Source: DATEJJ01 sp039649115
GTDB lineage: Bacteria; Actinomycetota; Actinomycetes; Mycobacteriales; Micromonosporaceae
DNA: 64,000 bases
Reading direction: 5' to 3'
Assembly: GCA_039649115.1 (NCBI GenBank)
Contig: JBBWZQ010000282.1
Span: 1 to 64,000, forward strand
Part shown: positions 18,264 through 27,011 of the stretch, in pieces
How positions within the stretch are numbered: position 1 is the stretch's first letter
Layout: each line of letters opens with the position of its first letter
Notes under the pieces: generated by a model
The model's input: the letters and a program-made list of their open reading frames with translations, nothing else
Database searches by the model: none
What the model was told of the DNA's origin: nothing
Translations under genes and position numbers: made by a program

Positions 18264-19451
18264 CTAGAAGAACGGGTCGTTCGGGTTGAGCGGCAGGCCC
18301 AGCGCCAGTCGGCCGTAGTTCTCCGCGGCGGCGTTGAAGTTGAGCATGACGTGCGAGCTGACCGCGCGCACGTCGCGCCAACCCCGCTGGATCGGGCTGG
18401 TGTCGCGCAACGCGCTCGCGCCGGCCAACTGCATCAGGTCGTCGACGGCGCGGGTGACCATCCGCATCGCGAAGCTGATGTCCCGGCGGTGGCGGACCCG
18501 GTCCTCCAGCAGCGTCGCACGACCGGACTCCACGGCCGTCAGGCATTGCCGCACCAGCATTTCCGCGGCATCGACCAGGACCGTGGCCTCGGCCAGCTTC
18601 AGCTGCATCGGCAGCGCGGCGGAGACCTGCTCGCGGGTGTAGGTGTGCGCCTTGGTGCGGGCGTTGTCCCGCCACGCGTCGATGACCCCGCGAGCGATGC
18701 CGATCGCGGGCGCCACCATGGCGTATCCCGCATGGGTCATCAGCGGTGCGGTGAGGACGGGTGTGGGGTGCGCCGAGGCTCCGGGGGTCTGTCCCTCCCG
18801 AACGGCCCGCATGGCGAGCGTCCGGTACTCGGGGACGAAGACGCCGGTGGCCACGACGTTGTCCGATCCGCTGCCGCGAAGGCCGGCACTGAACCAGGTG
18901 TCGACGACCGCGACGTCCGCGGTGGGCACCAGGAACAGCCGGCTGTCGGCGGCCGTGTCCGGGTCGCGGACCAGACCGCCGAGCATCACCCAGTCGCTGT
19001 ACCCGACGCCCGAGGCCCACGCCCAGTCGCCGCTGAGCAGGAAGCCGTCCGCCACCCGGGTCACCTGACCCACCGGTGCGAAAGACGTCGCTATGCGGGC
19101 ATCCGGCCCGTCCGCCCAGACCTCCTGCTGTGCCCGCTCCGGGTAGAGCGCCACCCACTGCGGGTGGTCCATCCAGAACGAACCGACCCAGCCCATCGAG
19201 CCGCACGCGCGGGCCACCTCGATGGTGACCGCCATGGCCTCGGTGAAGCCGAGATCCAGGCCGCCCCACCGGCGGGGTACCAGCGTGCGGATGAAGCCCG
19301 CACCGGTGAAGGCGGCGACCACGTCCTCGGTCAGGTGCCGCCGGTCGTCGATGTCCTTGGCTCGCCCGCGCAGCAGCGGGAAGAGCTCGCGAGCCCGCGC
19401 CACGAGCTCCGCGATCCCTGGCTGATCCTCGAGTTCTCGCACCTTCGACAC
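18264..19451 (-). CDS. Flavin-dependent monooxygenase, HsaA/HpaH-like oxygenase component
   Basis: A 395-residue protein with the acyl-CoA dehydrogenase fold used by group D flavin monooxygenases: an N-terminal helical domain (about 1-110, LVPRRWGGLDLGF), a beta domain with SGDWAWASGVGYSDWVMLGG and TWFSAGLRGSGSDNVV, and a C-terminal helical bundle (about 240-395, RRDISFAMRMVTRAVDDLM). Family members (HsaA, p-hydroxyphenylacetate and indole monooxygenases) use reduced FMN or FAD from a partner to hydroxylate aromatics. The partner reductase is directly downstream. The promoter lies in the divergent region 19452-19560, which carries two GTTCGTATACG-like sites. Confidence 0.9.
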   Translation of the reverse strand: MSKVRELEDQPGIAELVARARELFPLLRGRAKDIDDRRHLTEDVVAAFTGAGFIRTLVPRRWGGLDLGFTEAMAVTIEVARACGSMGWVGSFWMDHPQWVALYPERAQQEVWADGPDARIATSFAPVGQVTRVADGFLLSGDWAWASGVGYSDWVMLGGLVRDPDTAADSRLFLVPTADVAVVDTWFSAGLRGSGSDNVVATGVFVPEYRTLAMRAVREGQTPGASAHPTPVLTAPLMTHAGYAMVAPAIGIARGVIDAWRDNARTKAHTYTREQVSAALPMQLKLAEATVLVDAAEMLVRQCLTAVESGRATLLEDRVRHRRDISFAMRMVTRAVDDLMQLAGASALRDTSPIQRGWRDVRAVSSHVMLNFNAAAENYGRLALGLPLNPNDPFF

Positions 19452-19464
19452 TGCCCTGCCATCA

Positions 19465-19501
19465 GTTCGTATACGTACCTTGCCACATCAGTTCGTATGC
19501 G
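19465..19501. promoter_or_regulatory. Paired GTTCGTATACG-like sites in the divergent promoter
   Basis: The 109-bp divergent gap holds two direct copies of ATCAGTTCGTAT(A/G)CG (19461-19475 and 19487-19501), 26 bp apart. The core CGTATACG of the first copy is a perfect palindrome. The same motif recurs upstream of the SBP/marR genes and of the aldehyde dehydrogenase; TCGTATACGTACC is identical over 13 bp at 19467-19479 and 30515-30527. A possible rightward promoter, TTGCCA (19480-19485), 17 bp, AATAGT (19503-19508), encloses the second copy. The local double-MarR protein is the natural candidate ligand-responsive binder; this is inference. Confidence 0.55.
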
Positions 19502-19560
19502 GAATAGTAGGCCTCCGACAGAACGCCGCGCCAGATCCACGGGTGACTTGAAGGAAACCG

Positions 19561-21333
19561 ATGCAGGCAGACGTGCCCACCGGCGGGACCGGGCAGGCTG
19601 CCCTCGAATGGGGCAGCGATCCGGTCGCCGAGGTGCTGCGCCGCCTCGCGGTGCCCTACGTCGCGCTGACTCCCGGGTCGAGCTACCGCGGGCTGCACGA
19701 CAGCCTCGTGAACTATCTGGGCAACACGCGCCCGCAACTGATCGTCTGCCTGCACGAAGAGCACGCGGTCGCCGTCGCCCACGGCTACGCGAAGGTCACC
19801 GGCGAGCCGCTGGCCGTCGCGGTGCACAGCAACGTCGGGCTGATGCACGCGACAATGGCCATCTACAACGCTTTCTGCGACCGGGTACCGATGCTGGTCG
19901 TCGGCGCGACCGGGCCGCTGGACGCGGCGGCCCGGCGGCCCTGGATCGACTGGATCCACACGGCGGCGGACCAGGCGGCGCTGGTCCGGCCTTACGTGAA
20001 GTGGGACGACCAGCCGGGCTCGGTACAGGCCGCGGTCGACGCGCTCGTGCACGCGAACGCGGTCACCCGCTCGTACCCTCGGGCGCCGGTGTACGTCTGC
20101 CTCGACGCGGGCCTGCAGGAGGCGCGGCTCACCGGGCCGGTGTCGTTTCCGCCGCTGGACCGGTTCGCGCCCACACCGCCGCCCGCCGCTCCGGCCGCCC
20201 TGGCGGAACAGATCGCCATCCTGCTGGCGCGGGCGCAGCGCCCGCTCATCCTCGCCGGGCGGGTCGGCCGTTCGCCGGCAGCCTGGTGCGACCGGGTCGC
20301 GCTGGCCGAGCGCCTCGGCGCCGCGGTACTCACGGATCTGAAGGTGGCCGCGGCGTTTCCCACCGACCACCCGCTGCACGTGGCACCACCGGGAGTGTTC
20401 CTCACCCCCGCCGGCAGGCAGCTCGTCGGGCGCGCCGACCTGATCCTGAGCCTGGACTGGGTCGACCTCGGCGGCACGCTGCGCGACGTGTTCCCGGACG
20501 TGGCGGCGACCCCGACCGTCATCTCGTGCAGCGTGGACCAGCACCTGCACAACGGCTGGAGCAAGGACCACTTCCGGCTGCCGGTCAGCGACCTGACCGT
20601 GCCGTACGAGCCGGACTCCGTGGTCGCCGCGCTGCTGTCCGCGCCGCAACTGGCGGCGGGCACCCGCCGCGGCTGGGCCGCACCGGCCGAGGCAGCCGCC
20701 ACATCCGGCGACGGGCAGCCGGACGGCATATCGATGTCCATGCTGGCTCGGGCACTGCGGGCGGCGGTGGGCGACCGCGCGGTCTGCCTGTCCCGGTTGC
20801 CGTTGGGTTGGCACGGCGAGTTCTGGCCGTTCCGGCACCCGCTGGACTACACCGGACACGAGGGCGGTGCCGGGGTCGGCGCCGGACCGGGTCTGGCCGT
20901 CGGCGCGGCGCTCGCCCTGGCCGGCTCCGGGCGCCTGTGCGTCGCCGTCATGGGCGACGGTGACTTTCTCATGGGCTCGGCGGCACTGTGGACAGCGGCG
21001 CACTACCGCCTCCCGCTGCTCGTCGTCGTCGCCAACAACCGCTCGTTCTTCAACGACGAGGTTCACCAGCAGCGGGTCGCGGTGCGCCGGGGACGCGCGG
21101 TGGAGAATCGCTGGGTGGGTCAGCGCATCGACGACCCGGCACCCGACCTGGCCGCGCTCGCGCGCTCGTACGGGCTGTCCGGACACGGTCCCGTGCGCGG
21201 CGACGCCGGACTGGCGGCGGCGCTGCGAACGGCGGTGGACGAGTGCGGTGCCGGTGCGGCCGTGGTGGTCGACGTGCACGTCAACGCGGCCGGCTACCCG
21301 GGCCTGGCCGAGTCGGCCACGGGCTCCCGATGA
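19561..21333 (+). CDS. ThDP-dependent enzyme (acetolactate synthase/benzoylformate decarboxylase family)
   Basis: A 590-residue protein with the three-domain ThDP layout. The N-terminal Pyr domain has the catalytic Glu near 66 (CLHEEHAVAVAHGYAKVTG), the middle NAD/FAD-fold domain covers about 205-370, and the C-terminal PP domain has the Mg/ThDP motif from VMGDGDFLMGS to VVANN near 460-490. The family decarboxylates or ligates 2-oxo acids; the exact reaction cannot be told. No extra flavin site is evident. ATG 19561 follows GAAGGAAACCG. Its stop overlaps the aldo/keto reductase start, so an aldehyde produced here could be reduced there. Confidence 0.87.
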   Translation: MQADVPTGGTGQAALEWGSDPVAEVLRRLAVPYVALTPGSSYRGLHDSLVNYLGNTRPQLIVCLHEEHAVAVAHGYAKVTGEPLAVAVHSNVGLMHATMAIYNAFCDRVPMLVVGATGPLDAAARRPWIDWIHTAADQAALVRPYVKWDDQPGSVQAAVDALVHANAVTRSYPRAPVYVCLDAGLQEARLTGPVSFPPLDRFAPTPPPAAPAALAEQIAILLARAQRPLILAGRVGRSPAAWCDRVALAERLGAAVLTDLKVAAAFPTDHPLHVAPPGVFLTPAGRQLVGRADLILSLDWVDLGGTLRDVFPDVAATPTVISCSVDQHLHNGWSKDHFRLPVSDLTVPYEPDSVVAALLSAPQLAAGTRRGWAAPAEAAATSGDGQPDGISMSMLARALRAAVGDRAVCLSRLPLGWHGEFWPFRHPLDYTGHEGGAGVGAGPGLAVGAALALAGSGRLCVAVMGDGDFLMGSAALWTAAHYRLPLLVVVANNRSFFNDEVHQQRVAVRRGRAVENRWVGQRIDDPAPDLAALARSYGLSGHGPVRGDAGLAAALRTAVDECGAGAAVVVDVHVNAAGYPGLAESATGSR

Positions 21334-22280
21334 CCGGCGAGGCACCCCGCCGCCCGCTCGGGCGGACCGGGCTGCGGGTACACCCGCTGTGCCTGGGTAC
21401 CAACGTCTTCGGCTGGACGATCGACGAACCGGCCTCCTTCGCGGTCCTCGACGCGTATCTGGACGGGGGCGGCAACTTCCTGGACACCGCCGACTACTAC
21501 TCCGCCTGGGTGCCCGGCCACCGCGGCGGCGAGGCGGAGACCGTGCTCGGCCACTGGCTGGCCAGCCGGCGCGTGCGTGACCGTGTGGTCATCGCCACGA
21601 AGGTCGGCAAGGGCGGGCCCGGCCAGCCGCCCGGGTTGGCGCCCGGGTTGGTGCGCGCCGGCCTGCTCGCTTCGCTGCGGCGCCTGGGAACGGACCATGT
21701 CGACCTGCTCTACGCCCACCAGGACGACCCTTCGGTACCGCTGGACGACACCTTGGGTGCCATGGCCGACCTGGTCCGGGAGGGCAAGGTCGGTGCTCTG
21801 GGCGCCGCCAACTATCCGGCGCGGCGGCTGGCCGAGGCACTGGCCCGCGGCGGGAGTTACCAGGTCTACCAACCGCTCTACAACCTCCTCGACCGCGACG
21901 AGTACGAAGGCGGGTGCGCGCCGCTGTGCCACCGCCACGGCGTGGCCGTTGTCCCGTACGCGGCACTGGCCCGCGGCTTCCTCACCGGGAAGTACCGCGC
22001 CGGGCGCCCGCCGCCCACCACGCCACGCGCCCGCCAGGCCGGCGGGTACCTCACCGCGCGGGGTACCGCGGTGCTGCACGCGCTCGACGAGGTGGCGGGA
22101 ACGCTCGGCGACGGCATCGGGGTCGCGCAGGTCGCGCTCGCCTGGCTGCTGGCCCGACCCGGCGTCACGGCCCCGATCGCCAGCGCGACGAGCCCGACGC
22201 AACTGGCCGAACTCATGCGCGGATGCGCCGTGCGGCTGACCGGGGAGCAGGTGCGGCGGCTGGCCGCGGCGGGCGGCTGA
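21330..22280 (+). CDS. Aldo/keto reductase
   Basis: A 316-residue TIM-barrel reductase. The tetrad is visible: Asp and Tyr in FLDTADYYSAW, Lys in IATKVGKG and His in LLYAHQDDP. The C-terminal NADPH-binding part includes PIASATSPTQLAELM. It reduces an aldehyde or ketone with NADPH in the cytoplasm. The 4-bp overlap with the ThDP enzyme shows a two-gene operon that converges on the leftward operon 22295-29186 with a 14-bp gap. The substrate is probably a ring-cleavage or decarboxylation product of the aromatic pathway. Confidence 0.88.
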   Translation: MTGEAPRRPLGRTGLRVHPLCLGTNVFGWTIDEPASFAVLDAYLDGGGNFLDTADYYSAWVPGHRGGEAETVLGHWLASRRVRDRVVIATKVGKGGPGQPPGLAPGLVRAGLLASLRRLGTDHVDLLYAHQDDPSVPLDDTLGAMADLVREGKVGALGAANYPARRLAEALARGGSYQVYQPLYNLLDRDEYEGGCAPLCHRHGVAVVPYAALARGFLTGKYRAGRPPPTTPRARQAGGYLTARGTAVLHALDEVAGTLGDGIGVAQVALAWLLARPGVTAPIASATSPTQLAELMRGCAVRLTGEQVRRLAAAGG

Positions 22281-22294
22281 GTCGCCGCTCAGTG

Positions 22295-23461
22295 TCAGAA
22301 GACCTGTTCGCCGCGGCGCCAGCGCGCTCTCTCCCCGGCGTACTCCGCTCTGATGCGCTCGGCATAGCTCACGAGATCCAGCCCGAGCACCTCGAAGCGG
22401 GCCAGGTTGTGCAGCATGAAGTTGTTCGCACCCATCCGGGACAGCGTGCCCACGTCCCCCGCGAGCAGCGCGTCGAGCTGGTCGCCGGCGAGTGCCGGCC
22501 GCACCTCGCGAAGCGTACCGGCCGGGTCGTCGCGCAGCGCCCGGCGGAAGTCGGGCTCGTGCACGACCCGGTAGCACACCTCGTTCACCGGGTGGACGTC
22601 GACCGCCGGCTGCCGCACCGCCCGGCCCTCCCCCGTGCCGCACGGCCATGCCGCGTAGGCGTGCCCGAACCGCGGCTGCACGTCGAGGAAGGCGGGGGCA
22701 CGGGCCGGCGCCGCACCGAACATCGCGAGCCAGTTCAGCAACTCGCCACCGGCGTTGCCGGCCCGCCACAACTGCTCGTCGGTGGCCTCCCGGACGATCT
22801 GTCCGGTGTCGCCGGACCGCAGCAGCGCCAGCACCCGGTCCAGCCACCCGGGATCCGGTACCCCGGTGTGATGGTCGTCGAAGATCCGCGGACCGCCTAT
22901 CTCCAGCGAGAAGCTGCCGCTGGCCACCACCGCCACCCGCAGGTCCGCGGGGTAGCTCGCGACCGCCGCGGCGACCGCCCTGCCCAGGGCGAAGCACCGC
23001 GCGGAGGACGGGATCGGCCGGATCAGCCCGTTGACGTAGACGGGTACCACGGGCACGGCGTACCCCGGCGTCAGGAAGGCCAGGGGTGCGGTGACGGTGT
23101 GGTCGAACACCACCTCCTGGCACACGCCGACGTCGAAGCCGGCCGCCACGGTGCTGCCGTGCACGTGCCGGGCCAGCGCGGCGTCGATCGGCACCTCGCG
23201 GGTGGGCAGGTCCGGATAGTCGCTGGGGCCGCGGCCGGCGGGCGCCGCGCCGATCGCGAAAATCGGGATCTGCCGCCAGAAGCTGTTGTAGTGGTCCGAC
23301 GTGAAGAAGATGATGGCGTCCGGGCCCACCGCCGCCAGGTGCCGCACGACGCCGCCGTACATGCGCCGCACCTCGTCCGCGAGCGGCGTGTCCGCCGTGG
23401 CCGCGAGCGCGGGGAAGTGCGGGTTGTGCGGCACCCCGAAGGCGCCGACGATCTGTGCCAT
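22295..23461 (-). CDS. Class III extradiol dioxygenase, LigB-LigA fusion
   Basis: A 388-residue single chain. Residues 1-270 are LigB-like, with His12 (GVPHNPHFP), His57 (FTSDHYNSF) and Glu240 (GGELLNWL) at spacings that match the 2-His-1-carboxylate iron site of protocatechuate 4,5-dioxygenase. Residues about 285-375 are LigA-like (NEVCYRVVHEPDFRRALRDD, then RMGANNFMLHNL). The acid-base His usually found in a GLSH-type motif is not seen; the matching segment reads SGSFSLEIGGP. The product should cleave a catechol-type ring, subject to that substitution. It lies 18 bp downstream of the decarboxylase-like gene, in an operon with the importer. Confidence 0.85.
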   Translation of the reverse strand: MAQIVGAFGVPHNPHFPALAATADTPLADEVRRMYGGVVRHLAAVGPDAIIFFTSDHYNSFWRQIPIFAIGAAPAGRGPSDYPDLPTREVPIDAALARHVHGSTVAAGFDVGVCQEVVFDHTVTAPLAFLTPGYAVPVVPVYVNGLIRPIPSSARCFALGRAVAAAVASYPADLRVAVVASGSFSLEIGGPRIFDDHHTGVPDPGWLDRVLALLRSGDTGQIVREATDEQLWRAGNAGGELLNWLAMFGAAPARAPAFLDVQPRFGHAYAAWPCGTGEGRAVRQPAVDVHPVNEVCYRVVHEPDFRRALRDDPAGTLREVRPALAGDQLDALLAGDVGTLSRMGANNFMLHNLARFEVLGLDLVSYAERIRAEYAGERARWRRGEQVF

Positions 23462-23479
23462 GCGGGCACGCCTCCTCTG

Positions 23480-24469
23480 TCAGAGCCGGTAGCTGTCGGA
23501 CGCCTGCGCGAGAACCATCTCCTCCGGCGTCCACAGCCGGGAGGCGAGCCCCTGGCCGTACGAGTAACGCCCGAACGTCTCCAGCACGTGCCAGTTGCGC
23601 GCCAGCCCGTAGTCCCAGTACCCGTCGCCCAGCACGTCGACGGTCTCCGCCACGTGCTGTTGCAGCCAGGGCAGCATGACCTTCAGCGCGTTGCGGTGCC
23701 GCAGGTCCGCGTAGCTGTGGTGCAGCGCCTCGTCGAACGCCTTGTACAGCGAGCGGGCGACCCACGGGTGCCGGTCGTACAGCTCCCGCTTGACGACCAC
23801 GGTGTGCATGATGGGGAAGATGTGGGTGCGCCGGAAGTACTCCTGTTCGACGCTCTTGAAGTCCTCGAACAGGTGCCGCACGTGCGGTACCCGCCCGAAG
23901 CAGGACGGTGCCCCGGCGCTGTAGACGGCGTCCAGCTGCCCCTCGGCGAGCATCGAGGACAGGTCCTGATCCTCGCTGATCGGCGTGACGCTGATGCGGT
24001 CCGGGAGGTTGAGGGCGATCTTCTCCTGCCGGCCCCGCTCCTCCATCGCGCCGGTCAGGTAGCTGACCGACTCGACCGGCACGCCGTACTCCTCGGCCAG
24101 GATCCCGCGCTGCCAGACGCCCGCGGTCATCTGGTACTCGGGTGTGCCCACCCGCTTGCCGACCAGGTCGGCCGGGCGACTGATGTCGCTGTTGCCGTTG
24201 ACGTAGATCGACTGGTGCCGGAAGAAGCGCGACGGGAAGACCGGCAGCGCCACGAACGGCGGCTGCGGCTCGTCGAGCGTCAGCAGGTAGGACGACAGGC
24301 TCATCTCGCTGATGTCGAACTCCTGGTAGCGCAGTTGCCGGTAGAAGGTCTCCTCCACCGGAAGCGCGAGGTAGTCCAGCTCGATGCCCTCGGGCCGTAC
24401 CCGGCCGTCCTGAAGCGCGCGGGTGCGGTCATAATCCCAGCAGGCCAGGGAAAGCTTCAGTCGGGACAT
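23480..24469 (-). CDS. 4,5-dihydroxyphthalate decarboxylase-like protein
   Basis: A 329-residue protein with a periplasmic-binding-protein-like fold but no signal peptide (MSRLKLSLACWDYDRTRALQ). Diagnostic stretches include PEGIELDYLALPVEETFYRQ, FDISEMSLSSYL and HTVVVKRELYDRHPWVARSL, as in proteins annotated 4,5-dihydroxyphthalate decarboxylase (Pht5). Those remove a carboxylate from a dihydroxylated aromatic before ring cleavage. It sits between the dioxygenase and the ABC genes, so a decarboxylate-then-cleave order is plausible. Because the fold is shared with substrate-binding proteins, a sensing or binding role cannot be excluded. Confidence 0.8.
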   Translation of the reverse strand: MSRLKLSLACWDYDRTRALQDGRVRPEGIELDYLALPVEETFYRQLRYQEFDISEMSLSSYLLTLDEPQPPFVALPVFPSRFFRHQSIYVNGNSDISRPADLVGKRVGTPEYQMTAGVWQRGILAEEYGVPVESVSYLTGAMEERGRQEKIALNLPDRISVTPISEDQDLSSMLAEGQLDAVYSAGAPSCFGRVPHVRHLFEDFKSVEQEYFRRTHIFPIMHTVVVKRELYDRHPWVARSLYKAFDEALHHSYADLRHRNALKVMLPWLQQHVAETVDVLGDGYWDYGLARNWHVLETFGRYSYGQGLASRLWTPEEMVLAQASDSYRL

Positions 24470-24485
24470 CTCGCCTCTCGTTCGT

Positions 24486-25265
24486 CTATTGTGGACGCTG
24501 TCCGGATGGCAGCGACGCGCCCACCACCTGACCCAGCAACACCTCTCCGAGGTCCGGCCGCTCCCGCAGGTGCGCCGCGTCCTCGTCCAGCAGCACCTGG
24601 CCCGAGGCCATGACGTAGGCCCAGTCGGCGGCGGCGAGGGCGGCCTTCGTCCGCTGCTCCACCAGCAGGACGCCGATGCCCTGGCCGGCGAGCCGCGTGA
24701 TGTGCACCGCCAGGAACTCGTCCGCCAGCGCCGGCGCCAGCCCGGCGGTCGGTTCGTCGAGTACGAGCAGGCGCGGCCGGGTCATCATGACCCGGGCCAT
24801 CGCCAGCATCTTCCGCTCGCCGCCGCTGAGGTTCCCGGCGTGCCGCCGCCGGATGGCCGCCAGCGCCGGGTACAGCGCGAAGACCTCCGCCATCCGCGCC
24901 GGCACCTCGCGACGCGCCAGCGTGTAGCCGCCGATGTCCAGGTTCTCCGCCACGGTCAGCGGCTCGAACACGTCATTGTTCTGCGGCACGTACCCGAGAC
25001 CGAGCCGCGCTATCCGCTCGGTCGCCCACCCGCCGATCTGCCGGCCGGCCAGTTCGACGCTGCCCCGGCTCGGCCGCAGGATGCCCAGCACGCACTTGAG
25101 CAGCGTGCTCTTGCCGGCGCCGTTGGGACCGACGACGGCGACCACCTCGCCGGCCGCCACGGTGATCGACACCTCCCGGATCACGGGTACCGGCCCGTAG
25201 CCCGCGGCGACCTCGCGCACCTGCAGCAGCGCCGCCGGCCGGGTCTCAGCCGACGAGATAGGCAT
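24486..25265 (-). CDS. ABC transporter ATPase, LivF-like
   Basis: A 259-residue ATPase of the branched-chain amino acid type. Walker A is GPNGAGKST near 50, the Q-loop is in GYVPQNNDVF, the signature is LSGGERKMLA near 150 and Walker B is RLLVLDEPTAGLAP. The ATG at 25265 overlaps the LivG stop by 20 bp. It energises import with the neighbouring LivG, LivM, LivH and binding lipoprotein. The setting suggests an aromatic carboxylate or similar acid as cargo rather than leucine. Confidence 0.93.
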   Translation of the reverse strand: MPISSAETRPAALLQVREVAAGYGPVPVIREVSITVAAGEVVAVVGPNGAGKSTLLKCVLGILRPSRGSVELAGRQIGGWATERIARLGLGYVPQNNDVFEPLTVAENLDIGGYTLARREVPARMAEVFALYPALAAIRRRHAGNLSGGERKMLAMARVMMTRPRLLVLDEPTAGLAPALADEFLAVHITRLAGQGIGVLLVEQRTKAALAAADWAYVMASGQVLLDEDAAHLRERPDLGEVLLGQVVGASLPSGQRPQ

Positions 25266-26031
25266 CGATGACCTCTTGATCCTTGCGCAGTTGTGCCATG
25301 CTGCCTTCCGCCAGTACCCGACCTCTGGCCATGACGACAACCGAGTCGCAGCAACGCTCCACAGTGGGCAGTTCGTGCTCTACCATGATCATGGTCAGGC
25401 CCTGGTCCCGCAGCCGGATGAGGTGCGACTCGACGACGAGGCGCAGCGACGGGTTGACACCGGCGAGCGGTTCGTCCAGCAGCAGCAGGCTCGGCCCCGC
25501 CATCAGCCCGCGCATGATCTCCACCAGGCGCTTCTGGCCACCGCTCAACTCGCCCGCGTACAGGTTCCTGGAGGGGCCCAGCTGGAACTCGTCGAGCAAC
25601 CGGTCCGCCCGCGCGACGATCTGGGCCTGCTGGGCGCGCCAGTACCGCTTGCCCAGCAGCGCTCCCCCGAAGCCCGCGCCGCGCTGCTCCGGTGCCGCGA
25701 CGATGAGGTTCTCCAGCACGGTGAGGTGCGCGAACTCGCTGGAGAGCTGGAAGGTGCGGATCACTCCCCGCCGGGCCACCCGGTGCGCCGGCCAGCCGGC
25801 GATGTCCTGTCCATTGAGGACGACCCGGCCGCCGCTCGGCCGGCGCCCGCCCGCGATGACCGCCAACACGGTGGACTTGCCCGCCCCGTTGGGCCCGATC
25901 AGCCCGGTCAGGCGTCCCTCCGGTACCTCGAACGTCGCTCCGTCGACCGCGTGCACGCCGCCGTACGTCACCCGCAGGTCCGCCACGGCCAGCGCGGCCG
26001 GCCCAGGGGTGGCGGCCGGGCCGGCGCTCAC
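25246..26031 (-). CDS. ABC transporter ATPase, LivG-like
   Basis: A 261-residue ATPase. Walker A is IGPNGAGKST, the signature is LSGGQKRLVEI, Walker B is LLLLDEPLAGVNP and the H-loop is in MIMVEHELPTV. A RYWRAQQAQIVARAD stretch is typical of LivG. I chose the GTG at 26031 because it overlaps the LivM stop as GTGA; the frame is open 27 codons further upstream, but that part lies within LivM. It pairs with LivF in the same importer. Confidence 0.92.
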   Translation of the reverse strand: MSAGPAATPGPAALAVADLRVTYGGVHAVDGATFEVPEGRLTGLIGPNGAGKSTVLAVIAGGRRPSGGRVVLNGQDIAGWPAHRVARRGVIRTFQLSSEFAHLTVLENLIVAAPEQRGAGFGGALLGKRYWRAQQAQIVARADRLLDEFQLGPSRNLYAGELSGGQKRLVEIMRGLMAGPSLLLLDEPLAGVNPSLRLVVESHLIRLRDQGLTMIMVEHELPTVERCCDSVVVMARGRVLAEGSMAQLRKDQEVIDAYLVG

Positions 26032-27011
26032 GTCGGACCGCCGGGTGCCGGCCGGCGCGGCGCGCGGTAGGTCCGGCGGCGCTCGGGTATCAGGCCACCC
26101 GGCCGCCACCACAGGAACGCGAGGATGAGCACGCCCAGCGCCATGAACTGGATCGACTCGGCCAGCCCCGCGTAGCCGAACGCCGGCAGGTAGCGCAGCG
26201 CCTCCTGGAACAGGCCGAGTACCAGCGCGGCACCGAGCACCACACCCGCGTTGTTGCCGGCGCCGCCCACGATGATCGCGACGAAGTAGAGGAACGTCTC
26301 GTTGATGGTCCAGGAGCCGGGCGACCAGCCGCCGATGAACTGGACGAGCACGGCGCCGGACAGCGCCGCCATCGCGCCGCCGACCACGTAGACCTTGACG
26401 CTCTCCGCCTTCACGTTGACCCCCAGACTACTGAGCGCCTCGGCGTTCTCCCGCATCGCCCGCAGCCGCAGTCCCCAGGGCGAGCCGGTCATTCGGTGCA
26501 CGAACCAGTACACGAGCAGGCACACCCCGCCGGTCATCGCGACGTAGAACCAGCCGTACTGGATGAGGCCGCCGGAGAAGTGGTCGACGAACGGCTTGGG
26601 TACCGCGGCGAGGCCGCGCTGGCCGTTGAACCACGACGGCTCGGTCACCACCAGGATGGCGGCGATGATGGAGACCACGAGCATCACCATCGCCTGGAAG
26701 TCGCGGCGCGCCGGTCGCAACGCGAACGCGGCCACGGCGAGGGCGAGCAGCCCACCCGCCGCCGTGGCCACCAGCCACGGCACCGGGAACGGCAGCGTCG
26801 CGCCCAGCACGTAGGTCTGGAACGTCGAGCCCTCCGCCGGCCCCAGGCTCAACACCGAGGCGATGTAGGCACCCAGCGACTGGAAGAGGATGAAGGCGAA
26901 GTTCAGCACGCCGGCGATGCCGTACTGGAGGTTCAGGCCCCAACAGGCGATCGTGTTGACGCCGAAGTAGACCAGCAGGGTGATCGCGTAGTACTGGTAC
27001 GCGGAGCTCAT
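26028..27011 (-). CDS. ABC transporter permease, LivM-like
   Basis: A 327-residue polytopic membrane protein (MSSAYQYYAITLLVYFGVN start) with the LivM signature NLQYGIAGVLNFAF, the cytoplasmic loop PWGLRLRAMRENAEALSSLG and FVAIIVGGAGNNAGVVLGA near the C-terminus. It ends in a basic tail. It forms the transmembrane pore with LivH. ATG 27011 overlaps the LivH stop by 4 bp. Confidence 0.92.
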   Translation of the reverse strand: MSSAYQYYAITLLVYFGVNTIACWGLNLQYGIAGVLNFAFILFQSLGAYIASVLSLGPAEGSTFQTYVLGATLPFPVPWLVATAAGGLLALAVAAFALRPARRDFQAMVMLVVSIIAAILVVTEPSWFNGQRGLAAVPKPFVDHFSGGLIQYGWFYVAMTGGVCLLVYWFVHRMTGSPWGLRLRAMRENAEALSSLGVNVKAESVKVYVVGGAMAALSGAVLVQFIGGWSPGSWTINETFLYFVAIIVGGAGNNAGVVLGAALVLGLFQEALRYLPAFGYAGLAESIQFMALGVLILAFLWWRPGGLIPERRRTYRAPRRPAPGGPT

